Positions 26,501-33,710 of a stretch of DNA of 64,000 nt are shown one piece after another. The notes beneath the pieces were generated by a model that did not search any database, was not told the origin of the DNA, and worked only from the letters and a program-made list of their open reading frames with translations. Source of the stretch: Azospirillum halopraeferens DSM 3675 (lineage in GTDB: Bacteria; Pseudomonadota; Alphaproteobacteria; Azospirillales; Azospirillaceae); assembly GCF_000429625.1 (NCBI RefSeq), contig NZ_AUCF01000028.1:1-64000 (forward strand). The letters run 5' to 3'. Position 1 is the first letter of the stretch. The number at the start of each line of letters is the position of its first letter. The translations under genes were made by a program, and so were the position numbers.

Positions 26501-27787
26501 GGCGCGATCCAGCGCGATGAGGCCGCGGCCGGTGTCGACGGTGGCCGCCGCCGCCACCTCCACTGCGTCGCCGAGCAGCGGGTCGAGCGCCGGGTCGCCG
26601 GTGGCGATGCCGGTGGCACGCGCGGCCAGGGTGGCCGCCAGCGCATCGAGGGGGCCGGCGGCGGTGCCGGTGACCACCGCGTCGGCCCCGGCGAGGCCGG
26701 GTGCCGCGGCGAGCAGGGGGGAACCGGGGGCGACCTCCAGCCGGTAATCGACATCGACCCGGTCGAAGCCGGCGGCGACGGTGCCGCTCACCCGCGCGCT
26801 GCCCGCTGCCACGTCCAGGGTCAGGGGGCGCAGCGTCAGCCCGCCGTCGGGGGCGATCAGCACCTCGGCCCGCAGCACCGGCTCGTCGCCCACCAGGGGC
26901 ACCGCCGCGGACCCGGCGTAGGCTTCCACCAGCGGTGCCAGGGCGCCGCCCGCCGTCACGGTGACGAGGTGGCCGCCCTCGGCGGCGCGGATCCCGGCGT
27001 CGGCGTTGACCAGCAGGTCGCCGGCGGCGGCGACCAGGGTGCCTCCCCAATCGCTGAGCGGGCCGCCGCCGTCCACCCGGATCTCCACCGGCGGCAGGCC
27101 GGGCAGGCCCAGGGTACGGGCGATGACGCCGCCGGCCGGCTCCGACGCCTGGAGTGCGATGTCCAGCGTCTCGTCCTGCGGGCGGAAGGCGGCCGCCAGC
27201 GTCGCCTGGCCCGGCCGGTCGCCGAGGCGCTCCACCTCCAGCCGGGCGGACAGGGCCGCCCCTCGGGAGCTGAGCACGATGTCCTCGCCGGCGACCCGCA
27301 GCGCCACCGGCTCCCCCCCCGCCAGATCGGCGCCCAGGCGCAATTCCTGCACCGCCAGCCGGTCGATGGCCACGCCGATGGGCAGGTCCGGCAGCAGGGA
27401 TACCGGTCCCACCGGCTCCTCGGGGGGCGGGGCGGGATCGGCCGAGCCGACGGGCGCGCGGTCCACCGACACGCGCGCCGCTTCCAGGGCGTTGGCGCCG
27501 AGGCGGCCGGAGAACAGCGCGGTCGGGGCGAGGTTGAGGTGCAGGTCGTCCAGGCGCATCCAGACGCCTTCGCGGTCGGCCACCGTGATCTCGGACACCC
27601 GGAAGTTCAGCGGCACGAAGCCGCTGATCTCACCGATGCGCACCTGAAGGTCGGGGCCGGACACCAGCCGTTCGATGGTGGAGGCGATCCAGCCCCGCAC
27701 GCCGCTGCGCCCGCCGGCGTCGTCCTGCGCCAGGGCCGCCGCGGCCAGCAGGACGAGACCGGCCGCCGCCGGAAGGACACGTCGCAT
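23519..27787 (-). CDS. tamB: Translocation and assembly module subunit TamB
   Basis: A protein of about 1,422 residues. The N-terminal signal/anchor MRRVLPAAAGLVLLAAAALA is followed by a long beta-strand-rich repeat region of the AsmA/TamB lipid-transfer groove type, with alternating hydrophobic strands and recurrent LxGxAxLxG patterns. The C-terminal TamB domain (about 1,100-1,422) has VRGELDVLGRSFDFRRGIIS, DPRLDLVAAATANEVTAQIE and the final GRYVSDRVYVGVEQGL, ending in FGVTFEWDY. TamB spans the periplasm and moves phospholipid or helps outer-membrane protein insertion with TamA. tamA is not adjacent on either side within the window, although tamAB is the usual order. ATG 27787 is preferred over TTG 27796. 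The 3' end overlaps the HxlR gene. Confidence 0.9.
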   Translation of the reverse strand: MRRVLPAAAGLVLLAAAALAQDDAGGRSGVRGWIASTIERLVSGPDLQVRIGEISGFVPLNFRVSEITVADREGVWMRLDDLHLNLAPTALFSGRLGANALEAARVSVDRAPVGSADPAPPPEEPVGPVSLLPDLPIGVAIDRLAVQELRLGADLAGGEPVALRVAGEDIVLSSRGAALSARLEVERLGDRPGQATLAAAFRPQDETLDIALQASEPAGGVIARTLGLPGLPPVEIRVDGGGPLSDWGGTLVAAAGDLLVNADAGIRAAEGGHLVTVTAGGALAPLVEAYAGSAAVPLVGDEPVLRAEVLIAPDGGLTLRPLTLDVAAGSARVSGTVAAGFDRVDVDYRLEVAPGSPLLAAAPGLAGADAVVTGTAAGPLDALAATLAARATGIATGDPALDPLLGDAVEVAAAATVDTGRGLIALDRATVSAAAGTVTARGTVGNWGETVDAVLALALPDLARLSDLAGQPLAGAADLEGPVAVAADGAVRADLSGTVRGLVTGTPADPLLGDTAQLAVTAAVGTDGVMRVERLAVDGAHAALTGRAELAGDRLDAAARITLPRLAVVGDAVGTPMQGAATVDAVVAGPLDALDTRATIDARNLVVAERPLGNTTLTATAAGLPERPSGRLEARAQLSGVGLRLDTAYALDGSTLRLSDLALAGGRNRVTGAVAVSLDTLTADGRLEGALPDLQALSELAGVPLRGDASFTLALDATGGDQAATVEARAANLRVAPEGDEVLTARRLTLSGRVEQALSAPSGQLRLRLDDGALAGTPVTRLTAEADGTAARATFRANATAPGPQGLNAELAGAVDATGPITLVRLDRLRGSLHGESFRLTQPARLEAGPDHYVIAGLRLASGEARLIADASLTSGRLGGAVRLERVPLALARLAAPDLPLEGTLNAGADLGGTIAAPQLDADVRVADLRAQQIAQAGIRGLDATLQARWRDNRLGFTGTVVPQGREGQLAVRGSLPLVMDPQTMVPALPPDGRLEAAATGSVRLVQFNDLLAASGDRMAGRLDLNVTAGGTLGQPVLGGTITLADGRYENRASGAVLTNVAARIVGSGDVFRVERLDGRTPGGGRFRVTGAVAPGAEQPLDLRISLDNAALLQTDLVTAALDANLTLTGTFEQARLAGPVRVVRAEVRIPGSSPPEVVELEVIEIGRGRTPPAAATEAEAAGGGTTIVLDMAVTARNTIFVRGRGLDAQFSGDLAVGGTTARPAVNGRLTMVRGELDVLGRSFDFRRGIISFDGNWPVDPRLDLVAAATANEVTAQIEVTGTAGRPRIGLTSPQGLPQDEVLSRVLFGKPLSRLSAFEAIQMARSAADLAGVGGGAGFVDQLREGLGIDRLEFVQGTDGGPGAVEAGRYVSDRVYVGVEQGLGDTGSGARVEVDITDTIKAEARVGADANTRFGVTFEWDY

Positions 27788-27912
27788 CCCCTTCAACCCA
27801 CCATCCCCTTCGCCCCTGGCCGCGGTTCACCGGTCAAGGGAATATAGACGCTGCGCCGATCCCCGCCACCGCAACCGTTGCGGCGCATCGGGATAGGCGG
27901 AACGGCCGGGGA

Positions 27913-28155
27913 TCAGGCCGCCGGTGGCCGGTCCACCCATTCATAGATCTCGGCGTACGCCGATCCGTCGCAGCAGGACTTGCCGCACCGGCCGTCGCAG
28001 GCGGCGGTGAGGTGGCGGACGCGGCCCCGCGCCGCCCAATGATCGAGCAGGGCGCGGGCGGCGTCGGCGGTGGTGCCGACGCCCGGCGCGATGTCCGCCA
28101 GGGAGGCACGGTGCCGCTCGCTGAGGTAGCGGCGCACGTCGGACAAGGTGGCCAT
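27913..28155 (-). CDS. feoC: FeoC-like transcriptional/accessory regulator
   Basis: An 80-residue winged-helix protein: MATLSDVRRYLSERHRASLA, IAPGVGTTADAARALLDHWA, then a Cys cluster CDGRCGKSCC like the FeoC Fe-S/iron-sensing loop, and SAYAEIYEWV. FeoC proteins bind the cytoplasmic side of FeoB and regulate its stability or activity. ATG 28155 has AGGAGG six bases upstream. It is the last gene of the feoA-feoA-feoB-feoC operon, 58 nt after feoB. Confidence 0.85.
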   Translation of the reverse strand: MATLSDVRRYLSERHRASLADIAPGVGTTADAARALLDHWAARGRVRHLTAACDGRCGKSCCDGSAYAEIYEWVDRPPAA

Positions 28156-28213
28156 GGCGTCCTCCTTCATACGGTCGGCGCGACCGGGCTTCATACGGTC
28201 GGCGCGTCCGGGA

Positions 28214-30535
28214 TCATTCCGCCGGAACCGGCGGGGCGGCGGCGGTGCGCCGGTTGCCGATCAGCCACATCGTCAGGCCGGCGGTGGCCACGACGGCCAG
28301 CGCCACGGCGATTCGCAGGATTGCGGACGCGGGATCGACCGACAGCCGGCTCGCCTGGTAGAAGATGACGGCGGCGGTGTAGCCCAGCCCGGTGGTCCAC
28401 ACCGCGCTGAACATGGCCCAGCGCCAGCCCACCTCGTCGTACATGGCGCCCAGCGCGGCGACGCAGGGCATGTACAGCAGGATCAGCAGCATGTAGGCGA
28501 ACGCCCCGGCGGCGCCGTCGAAGGCCGTGACCATGGCGCCGAAGGCGGCGACGCCGACCTCCAGTTCCTCCGCCGCAGCTTCCGGATCGGCGGTGTAGGA
28601 CAGGTCGAGGCCCAGCGGGTCGCCCAACGCGGTGGCGAGGCCGGCGAGATTCTCCGGGATCGTCGCCACGGCGGCCAGCAGAGCCTCACCCAGGGTCTTG
28701 TCCTCCGCGGCCTCCTCCTCCTCGCCGCCCATGCGGCTGTACAGGGTGTTCAGGGTGCCGACCACGGCCTCCTTGGCGAAGATGCCGGTGAACAGGCCGA
28801 CGCCGGCCGGCCAGTTGTCTTCCGTCAGGCCCATGGGCGCAAAGGCCGGCATGATGGTGCGGCCGGCGGTGGCCAGAACGGAGTCGCGGCTGTCGCGGTG
28901 GCCGAAGGTGCCGTCCGTGCCCATGGCGCTGAGGACGCTCAGCACCATCACCATCGGCACGATGAAGCGGCCGGCGCGCAGGATGAAGGCATTCAGCCGG
29001 TCCCAGGCGCGGCGCACCACCGTGCCGGCGGTCGGCAGGTGGTAGGGCGGCAGTTCCATCACGAAGGGTGCCGCGTCCCCCTTCAGCAGGGACGACTTCA
29101 GCAGGAAGCCGGTGGCGACGGCGAAGGCCAGCCCGATCAGGTAGAGGGCGAAGACGACGTTCTGGCCGCCCACGGGGAAGAAGGCGACAGCGAACAGGGC
29201 GTAGACCGGCAGACGGGCGCCGCAGGACATGAACGGCGCCATCATGACCGCCACCACCCGGTCGCGCCGGTTCTCCAGCGTGCGGGTGGCCATGATCGCC
29301 GGGACGTTGCAGCCGAAGCCGACGATCAGCGGGACGAAAGCCTTGCCGGGCAAGCCGATGGCCCGCATGGCGCGGTCCATGACGAAGGCCGCCCGCGCCA
29401 TGTAGCCGGAATCCTCCAGCACCGACAGGAAGAGGAACAGGGCGCCGATGACCGGCACGAAGGTGGCCACCGTTTGAATGCCGCCGCCCATGCCGTCGGC
29501 CACCGGCACCACCAGCCACTCCGGCACGCCGGCGTCGCGCAGCGCTCCGCCCAGCCCGTCCACCAGCAGGGCGCCGAACACCTGTTCGAAGGCGTCGATG
29601 AAGGCGCCGCCGATGTTGATGGTGAACAGGAACATCGCGTACATCACCGCCAGGAACACGGGGATGCCCAGCACGCGGTTGAGAACGACCCGGTCGATGC
29701 TGTCGGACAGGGTGCGCGACGCGACCCGCGGCCGGCGCACGCAGGCCGCCACCAGATCGGTGATGAAGCCGAACCGGGCATCGGCGACGATGATGTCGGC
29801 CTCGTCGCCGCACGCCTCCTCCACGGCGGCAATGGCGGCGACGACCCGGTCGTCCAGGCCATGGCCGCGGATCAGGGCGCCAGCGCCGAGATCCCCTTCC
29901 AGCAGCTTGGTGGCGATCCAGCGGGGATCGCCGGCGGCCGGCGGCAGGCGCTCCGCCACGGCGGCGGCCAGCCCGGCCAGGTGGGGTTCCATGGCCTCGG
30001 GCGCGGGGATGGTGGCGTCCGGCGGGCGGGGGGCCGCCGCCATCGCCGCCACCGCCCGGTGCAGCGCGTCCAGGCCACGGCGGCGGCTGGCCACCAGCGG
30101 CACCACCGGGCAGCCCAGCCGTTCGGCCATGGCGTCGGTGTCGATGGCGATGCCGCGGTCGCGCGCGATGTCCATCATGTTGACGGCTACCACCACCGGC
30201 ACCCGCATCTCCAGAAGCTGCGACGTCAGGTACAGGTTGCGTTCCAGGTTGGAGCCGTCGACGATGTTGACGATCAGGTCCGCCTCGCCGGACAGCGCGT
30301 ACTCCCGCGCGATCCGTTCGTCCTCCGAGGTGTGGGAGACCAGGCTGAGGGAATAGACGCCGGGCAGGTCGACCACCCGGTACTCCGTCCCGTCCAGGCG
30401 GTAGGAGCCGGACTTCTTCTCAACCGTGACGCCTGGCCAGTTGCCGACGTGCTGCGTGGAACCGGTGAGGGCGTTGAACAGGGTGGTCTTGCCGCAATTG
30501 GGGTTGCCCACCACGCCGACGACGACGGTCTTCAT
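28214..30535 (-). CDS. feoB: Ferrous iron transporter FeoB
   Basis: This 773-residue protein begins with the G-domain: VVGNPNCGKTTLFNALTGST (G1), GVTVEKKSG (G2), VDLPGVYSL (G3), VNMMDIARD (G4) and a late VVPLVASRRRGLDAL (G5). A GDI-type spacer follows, then the membrane domain with Gate motifs: RVLGIPVFLAVMYAMFLFTI, FLSVLEDSGYMARAAFVMDR, GFGCNVPAIMATRTL, MMAPFMSCGARLPVYALFAV and GLFTGIFAKEAVVGTL. It imports Fe2+ across the inner membrane. The ATG at 30535 forms TGATG with the feoA stop, so translation is coupled. Length is as usual for proteobacterial FeoB. Confidence 0.96.
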   Translation of the reverse strand: MKTVVVGVVGNPNCGKTTLFNALTGSTQHVGNWPGVTVEKKSGSYRLDGTEYRVVDLPGVYSLSLVSHTSEDERIAREYALSGEADLIVNIVDGSNLERNLYLTSQLLEMRVPVVVAVNMMDIARDRGIAIDTDAMAERLGCPVVPLVASRRRGLDALHRAVAAMAAAPRPPDATIPAPEAMEPHLAGLAAAVAERLPPAAGDPRWIATKLLEGDLGAGALIRGHGLDDRVVAAIAAVEEACGDEADIIVADARFGFITDLVAACVRRPRVASRTLSDSIDRVVLNRVLGIPVFLAVMYAMFLFTINIGGAFIDAFEQVFGALLVDGLGGALRDAGVPEWLVVPVADGMGGGIQTVATFVPVIGALFLFLSVLEDSGYMARAAFVMDRAMRAIGLPGKAFVPLIVGFGCNVPAIMATRTLENRRDRVVAVMMAPFMSCGARLPVYALFAVAFFPVGGQNVVFALYLIGLAFAVATGFLLKSSLLKGDAAPFVMELPPYHLPTAGTVVRRAWDRLNAFILRAGRFIVPMVMVLSVLSAMGTDGTFGHRDSRDSVLATAGRTIMPAFAPMGLTEDNWPAGVGLFTGIFAKEAVVGTLNTLYSRMGGEEEEAAEDKTLGEALLAAVATIPENLAGLATALGDPLGLDLSYTADPEAAAEELEVGVAAFGAMVTAFDGAAGAFAYMLLILLYMPCVAALGAMYDEVGWRWAMFSAVWTTGLGYTAAVIFYQASRLSVDPASAILRIAVALAVVATAGLTMWLIGNRRTAAAPPVPAE

Positions 30536-30762
30536 CACAGCACCTCCACCTTCAGCGCATCGGCTTCCTGCCGGCGCAGGCTCATGGCGAAGCCGCGGAC
30601 GCGGATTTCCACCGGATCGCCCAGCGGGGCGATGCGGGTGAGGGCGAATTCGGTGCCGGGAACCATGCCCATCGACAGCAGCTTTTCGCGGTAGTCGCGC
30701 CGGCCCTTCTCGAATCCGGTGATGCGGGCGCGGTCGCCCGGCTTCATGGCGCTGATGCTCAT
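30535..30762 (-). CDS. feoA: FeoA (second copy, adjacent to feoB)
   Basis: A 75-residue SH3-like FeoA protein: KPGDRARITGFEKGRRDYRE, LLSMGMVPGTEFALTRIAPL, then DPVEIRVRGFAMSLRRQEA. FeoA binds or activates the FeoB machinery at the cytoplasmic face. Its stop shares the TGATG junction with feoB and its start overlaps the end of the upstream FeoA-like gene. It is the more canonical of the two FeoA proteins. Confidence 0.92.
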   Translation of the reverse strand: MSISAMKPGDRARITGFEKGRRDYREKLLSMGMVPGTEFALTRIAPLGDPVEIRVRGFAMSLRRQEADALKVEVL

Positions 30763-31001
30763 GGCGCGGCTCCGTCTTCGGCGACCACGCGGACCCGGGC
30801 GGCGGTGCCGCCGTCCAGCGCCAGGCGCGTGTCACCGCAGGCAACGACCGTGCCGCCGTCGGCACCCCGGCGGAGCACGCGGACGACCGCGCCGGGCCGC
30901 AGGCCGAGGTCGCTCAGGCGGCTGGCCTGATCGGGGGGCAGAAGAAGGCCGATGACGCGCAACGCGCCGGAGCCGGCCTGACTGACGGGAATGGAACGCA
31001 T
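30759..31001 (-). CDS. FeoA-like protein (first copy)
   Basis: An 80-residue protein with the same SH3-like core: IGLLLPPDQASRLSDLGLRP, GAVVRVLRRG and DTRLALDGGTAARVRV. It is the first gene of the feo operon and overlaps the next feoA by four bases (ATGA). Two different FeoA proteins in one operon occur in several proteobacteria, and the two may have different partners. Its charge pattern differs from the canonical copy, so it is not a recent duplicate. Confidence 0.85.
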   Translation of the reverse strand: MRSIPVSQAGSGALRVIGLLLPPDQASRLSDLGLRPGAVVRVLRRGADGGTVVACGDTRLALDGGTAARVRVVAEDGAAP

Positions 31002-31425
31002 GAAGACCCCCTGACCCGGGGCGCGACGCCGATGTCCGCCGGGCCTGCGGGAGGCGGGCGGGCGGTGGTCGCGGTGCCGGCGGACTGTCGGAACGTCCGC
31101 GCCGGATGAGTGGCGCGAACTTGCGATTGAAACTCACACCCAAGCGCAGGGGGTGGGCAATGCGGCGAAAGGTCTCATCTGCCGCCGGCCTGGCGGCCGC
31201 TCCGGCGGTGCCGAAGGCGCCGGCGGGCCGCGACTTGCGAATAGCTATTAATTTCATAACGTTGCGACGCGCCGGCAACGCCGCCCGTGCGATAACCGCG
31301 GGAGCGGGGTGAGGCAAGTTGACGCGCGGCATGTCGTCGAGCGGTCATACCATTGGAATCGGTCTAATGTCCCAACGTATCAGGGTTTTTGTTGAAGTGC
31401 CTTAAAACCAAATGGGGAGCAATCC
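31002..31425. promoter_or_regulatory. 424-bp divergent control region, feo operon / cytochrome c peroxidase
   Basis: This gap separates the minus-strand feo operon from the plus-strand peroxidase gene and must hold both promoters. It is locally AT-rich at 31231-31260 and 31340-31410. A perfect 10-bp palindrome AATAGCTATT (31240-31249) sits inside TTGCGAATAGCTATTAATTT, which could be an iron-regulator (Fur/Irr-type) site. No coding frame with normal composition is visible. Confidence 0.45.
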
Positions 31426-32430
31426 ATGTCCAAGCGTCACGCACTCTCGGTGGCAGCCGTGCTGGCTCTCGCGGTCGGCGGAACCGGCGCCGCCCTGGCC
31501 GCGTTGGACGAACCGATCCAGCCGATCGAGCCGGCGACGGTATCCGACCCGGCGCTGGTCGAACTTGGTAAGAAGCTGTTCTTCGATCCTCGGCTGTCGA
31601 AGTCCGGTTTCATTTCGTGCAACTCGTGCCACAACCTGTCCATGGGCGGGTCGGACAATCTGAAGACTTCGATCGGCCACAACTGGCAGCAGGGCCCGAT
31701 CAACTCGCCGACGGTGCTGAACGCCAGCCTGAACGTCGCCCAGTTCTGGGACGGCCGGGCGATGACGCTGCAGGACCAGGCCGCGGGTCCGATCGCCAAC
31801 CCCGGCGAGATGGCCTTCACCCACGAGCTGGCAGTGTCGATGCTGCAGTCGATCCCCGGCTATGTGAGCGAGTTCAAGGCCGTCTTCGGCCACGACACCA
31901 TCTCCATCCAGGAGGTGACCCGGGCCATCGCCGCCTTCGAGGAGACGCTGGTCACGCCGAACTCCCGCTTCGACAAGTGGCTGAAAGGAGACAAGGCGGC
32001 GCTCACCGGCGATGAGCTGGAAGGCTACGAGCTGTTCAAGGATGCCGGCTGCACCGCCTGCCACAACGGCTCGGCGGCGGGTGGCAACACCTTCCAGAAG
32101 ATGGGCATCGTCGAGCCCTACATGACCAACAATCCGGCCGAGGGCCGCTTCGCCGTCACCAAGGAGGAGGCCGACCGCTTCAGCTTCAAGGTGCCGACGC
32201 TGCGCAACGTCGAACTGACCTACCCGTACTTCCACGACGGCGAGGCGCAGACGCTGGCGCAGGCCGTGGACGTCATGGGCCGCATCCAGTTGGGCAAGAA
32301 GTTCTCCGAGTCCGAGAACGCCAAGATCGTGGCGTTCCTCAAGACGCTGACCGGTGAACAGCCCGACTTCAGGCTGCCCATCCTGCCGCCGTCGTCCGAC
32401 ACGACGCCGCCGCCGAAGCCGTTCGACTGA
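31426..32430 (+). CDS. Di-heme cytochrome c peroxidase (CcpA/MauG family)
   Basis: A 334-residue periplasmic protein. The signal peptide ends around residue 26 (TGAALA before ALDEP). Two c-type heme sites are present: C65NSCH and C209TACH. Family segments are GKKLFFDPRLSKSGFISC, INSPTVLNASLNVAQFWDGR, QAAGPIANPGEMAF, YVSEFKAVFG, TRAIAAFEETLVTPNSRFDK, FKVPTLRNVELTYPYFHDG and the C-terminal IVAFLKTLTGE. It reduces H2O2 in the periplasm with electrons from cytochrome c or quinol-linked cytochromes. It precedes a TorC-type pentaheme gene by 65 nt and lies in a peroxide-defence cluster, suggesting a working partnership. GGGGAG lies upstream of ATG 31426. Confidence 0.92.
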   Translation: MSKRHALSVAAVLALAVGGTGAALAALDEPIQPIEPATVSDPALVELGKKLFFDPRLSKSGFISCNSCHNLSMGGSDNLKTSIGHNWQQGPINSPTVLNASLNVAQFWDGRAMTLQDQAAGPIANPGEMAFTHELAVSMLQSIPGYVSEFKAVFGHDTISIQEVTRAIAAFEETLVTPNSRFDKWLKGDKAALTGDELEGYELFKDAGCTACHNGSAAGGNTFQKMGIVEPYMTNNPAEGRFAVTKEEADRFSFKVPTLRNVELTYPYFHDGEAQTLAQAVDVMGRIQLGKKFSESENAKIVAFLKTLTGEQPDFRLPILPPSSDTTPPPKPFD

Positions 32431-32441
32431 TACGGCCAAGG

Positions 32442-32471
32442 GGGCCGGGGGGCGCAGCCGCCCTCCGGCCC
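32442..32471 (+). terminator. Stem-loop between ccp and torC-like gene
   Basis: GGGCCGG (32442-32448) pairs with CCGGCCC (32465-32471), with further pairing inside. There is no U-tract. It may attenuate read-through or protect the upstream mRNA rather than fully terminate, because the next gene starts only 25 nt later. Confidence 0.45.
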
Positions 32472-32495
32472 TTCGGGCACACGGTTCGGGAGCGG

Positions 32496-33656
32496 ATGGC
32501 AATGGTTTGGCGCGAGGCGCGCCGGCGCGGGTTGGGCGCGCTGGCGCTGGTGGGTGCGGTGGGCGTGGTGGTCGGGGTCGTCGGCTGGGGCGGCTTCAAC
32601 ACCGTCATGGAAGCCACCAACCAAACGTCGTTCTGCATCTCCTGTCACGAGATGCGCAGCACCGTCTACGAGGAATACAAGACATCGGTGCATTTCCGGA
32701 ACGCGTCGGGGGTCCGCGCCGAATGCGCCGACTGCCATGTGCCGCGCGACTGGACGCACAAGGTGATCCGCAAGGTCGCGGCCACCAGGGAGTTGTACCA
32801 CTGGGCGGTGGGCACCATCGACACGCCCGAAAAATTCGAGGACAGGCGCTACCGGCTGGCCCGCAACGAGTGGGACCGCATGCGCGCCTCCGACAGCCGG
32901 GAGTGCCGCAACTGCCACTCCTTCGAGGCGATGGACTTCCACAAGCAGACGGCCAAGGCGGCCACCGCCATGGAATCCGCCATGAAGGCGGGCAAGACCT
33001 GCATCGATTGCCACAAGGGCGTCGCCCACACCCTGCCGGACATCACCGCCGGCCACCGCCGCAGCTTCGCAGCGCTCGCCGGGGCCGCCGCGGCCCTGGA
33101 GCCCCGGCCGGGCACCACCCTCTACGCCCTGTCGGGCATGCCGCTGCACCTGGAGCGGCCGACGGCGGACGCCGCGGGGGACGGCACGCTGGCACCGTCC
33201 ACGGCGGTGACGGTCGCCGCGGTCGAGGATGGCTTCCTGCGGGGGGAGATCACGGGCTGGTACCGCGGCACGTCGCACCGGACCCTGTTCGCGCTCCAGG
33301 GCAAGCGCATCCCGCTGGCGACGCTGTCCGATGCGGCGGCGGCGCGGCTGGAACCCCTGGGCGAGGTGGAGGACGCCGACACCGGCCAGACCTGGACGCG
33401 GGTCCGCCTGCCGGTGTGGACGCGCGCCGACGGCTATGTCCCCGCGCTTGCCACCCTGTGGGGCTATGCGGCGGAGATTTACGACGCCAACTGCACCTTC
33501 TGCCACGCGCCCTACGCGCCGGACGCCTACGCCGCCAACACCTGGATCGGCAATCTCAACGCCATGAAGCGGATGACCCCGATCAACGGGGACGAGGCCG
33601 CGGTGCTTCAGGCGTGGCTTCAGCTCAACGCCAGGGACACCGCGCCGGCGCCCTGA
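32496..33656 (+). CDS. Pentaheme c-type cytochrome, TorC/NapC-NirT family
   Basis: A 386-residue membrane-anchored cytochrome. One N-terminal membrane helix lies at residues 12-33 (GALALVGAVGVVVGVVGWGG). Four heme sites in the NapC/NirT domain are C47ISCH, C77ADCH, C137RNCH and C169IDCH; the fifth, C333TFCH, is in the TorC-type C-terminal domain. Between them is a region around residues 225-320 that looks SH3-like (GEITGWYRG). TorC takes electrons from menaquinol or ubiquinol and passes them to a periplasmic reductase. Here no torA or torR is present; the gene instead follows a cytochrome c peroxidase. A route from quinol via this protein to the peroxidase is my inference. ATG 32496 is used; 32502 is possible. 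Confidence 0.88.
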   Translation: MAMVWREARRRGLGALALVGAVGVVVGVVGWGGFNTVMEATNQTSFCISCHEMRSTVYEEYKTSVHFRNASGVRAECADCHVPRDWTHKVIRKVAATRELYHWAVGTIDTPEKFEDRRYRLARNEWDRMRASDSRECRNCHSFEAMDFHKQTAKAATAMESAMKAGKTCIDCHKGVAHTLPDITAGHRRSFAALAGAAAALEPRPGTTLYALSGMPLHLERPTADAAGDGTLAPSTAVTVAAVEDGFLRGEITGWYRGTSHRTLFALQGKRIPLATLSDAAAARLEPLGEVEDADTGQTWTRVRLPVWTRADGYVPALATLWGYAAEIYDANCTFCHAPYAPDAYAANTWIGNLNAMKRMTPINGDEAAVLQAWLQLNARDTAPAP

Positions 33657-33667
33657 CGTGGCGTGGA

Positions 33668-33703
33668 GGGATGGCGGCCCGGCCGGAACCGGGCCGCCAT
33701 CCC
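33668..33703. terminator. Bidirectional terminator between torC-like gene and ahpF
   Basis: A perfect 15-bp stem (33668-33682 with 33689-33703) with a 6-nt loop lies between two convergent genes, 12 bp after one stop and 8 bp before the other. No U-tract on either strand. Confidence 0.65.
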
Positions 33704-33710
33704 GGTCGGG

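Noticed and set aside
30536..30865. Extension of the feoB frame upstream to 30865
   Set aside because: It runs antiparallel in character to feoA in another frame and has no FeoB features; the G-domain starts right at ATG 30535.
32496..33656. TMAO respiration operon (torCAD)
   Set aside because: Only a TorC-type cytochrome is present; no molybdopterin reductase or TorD chaperone on either side.
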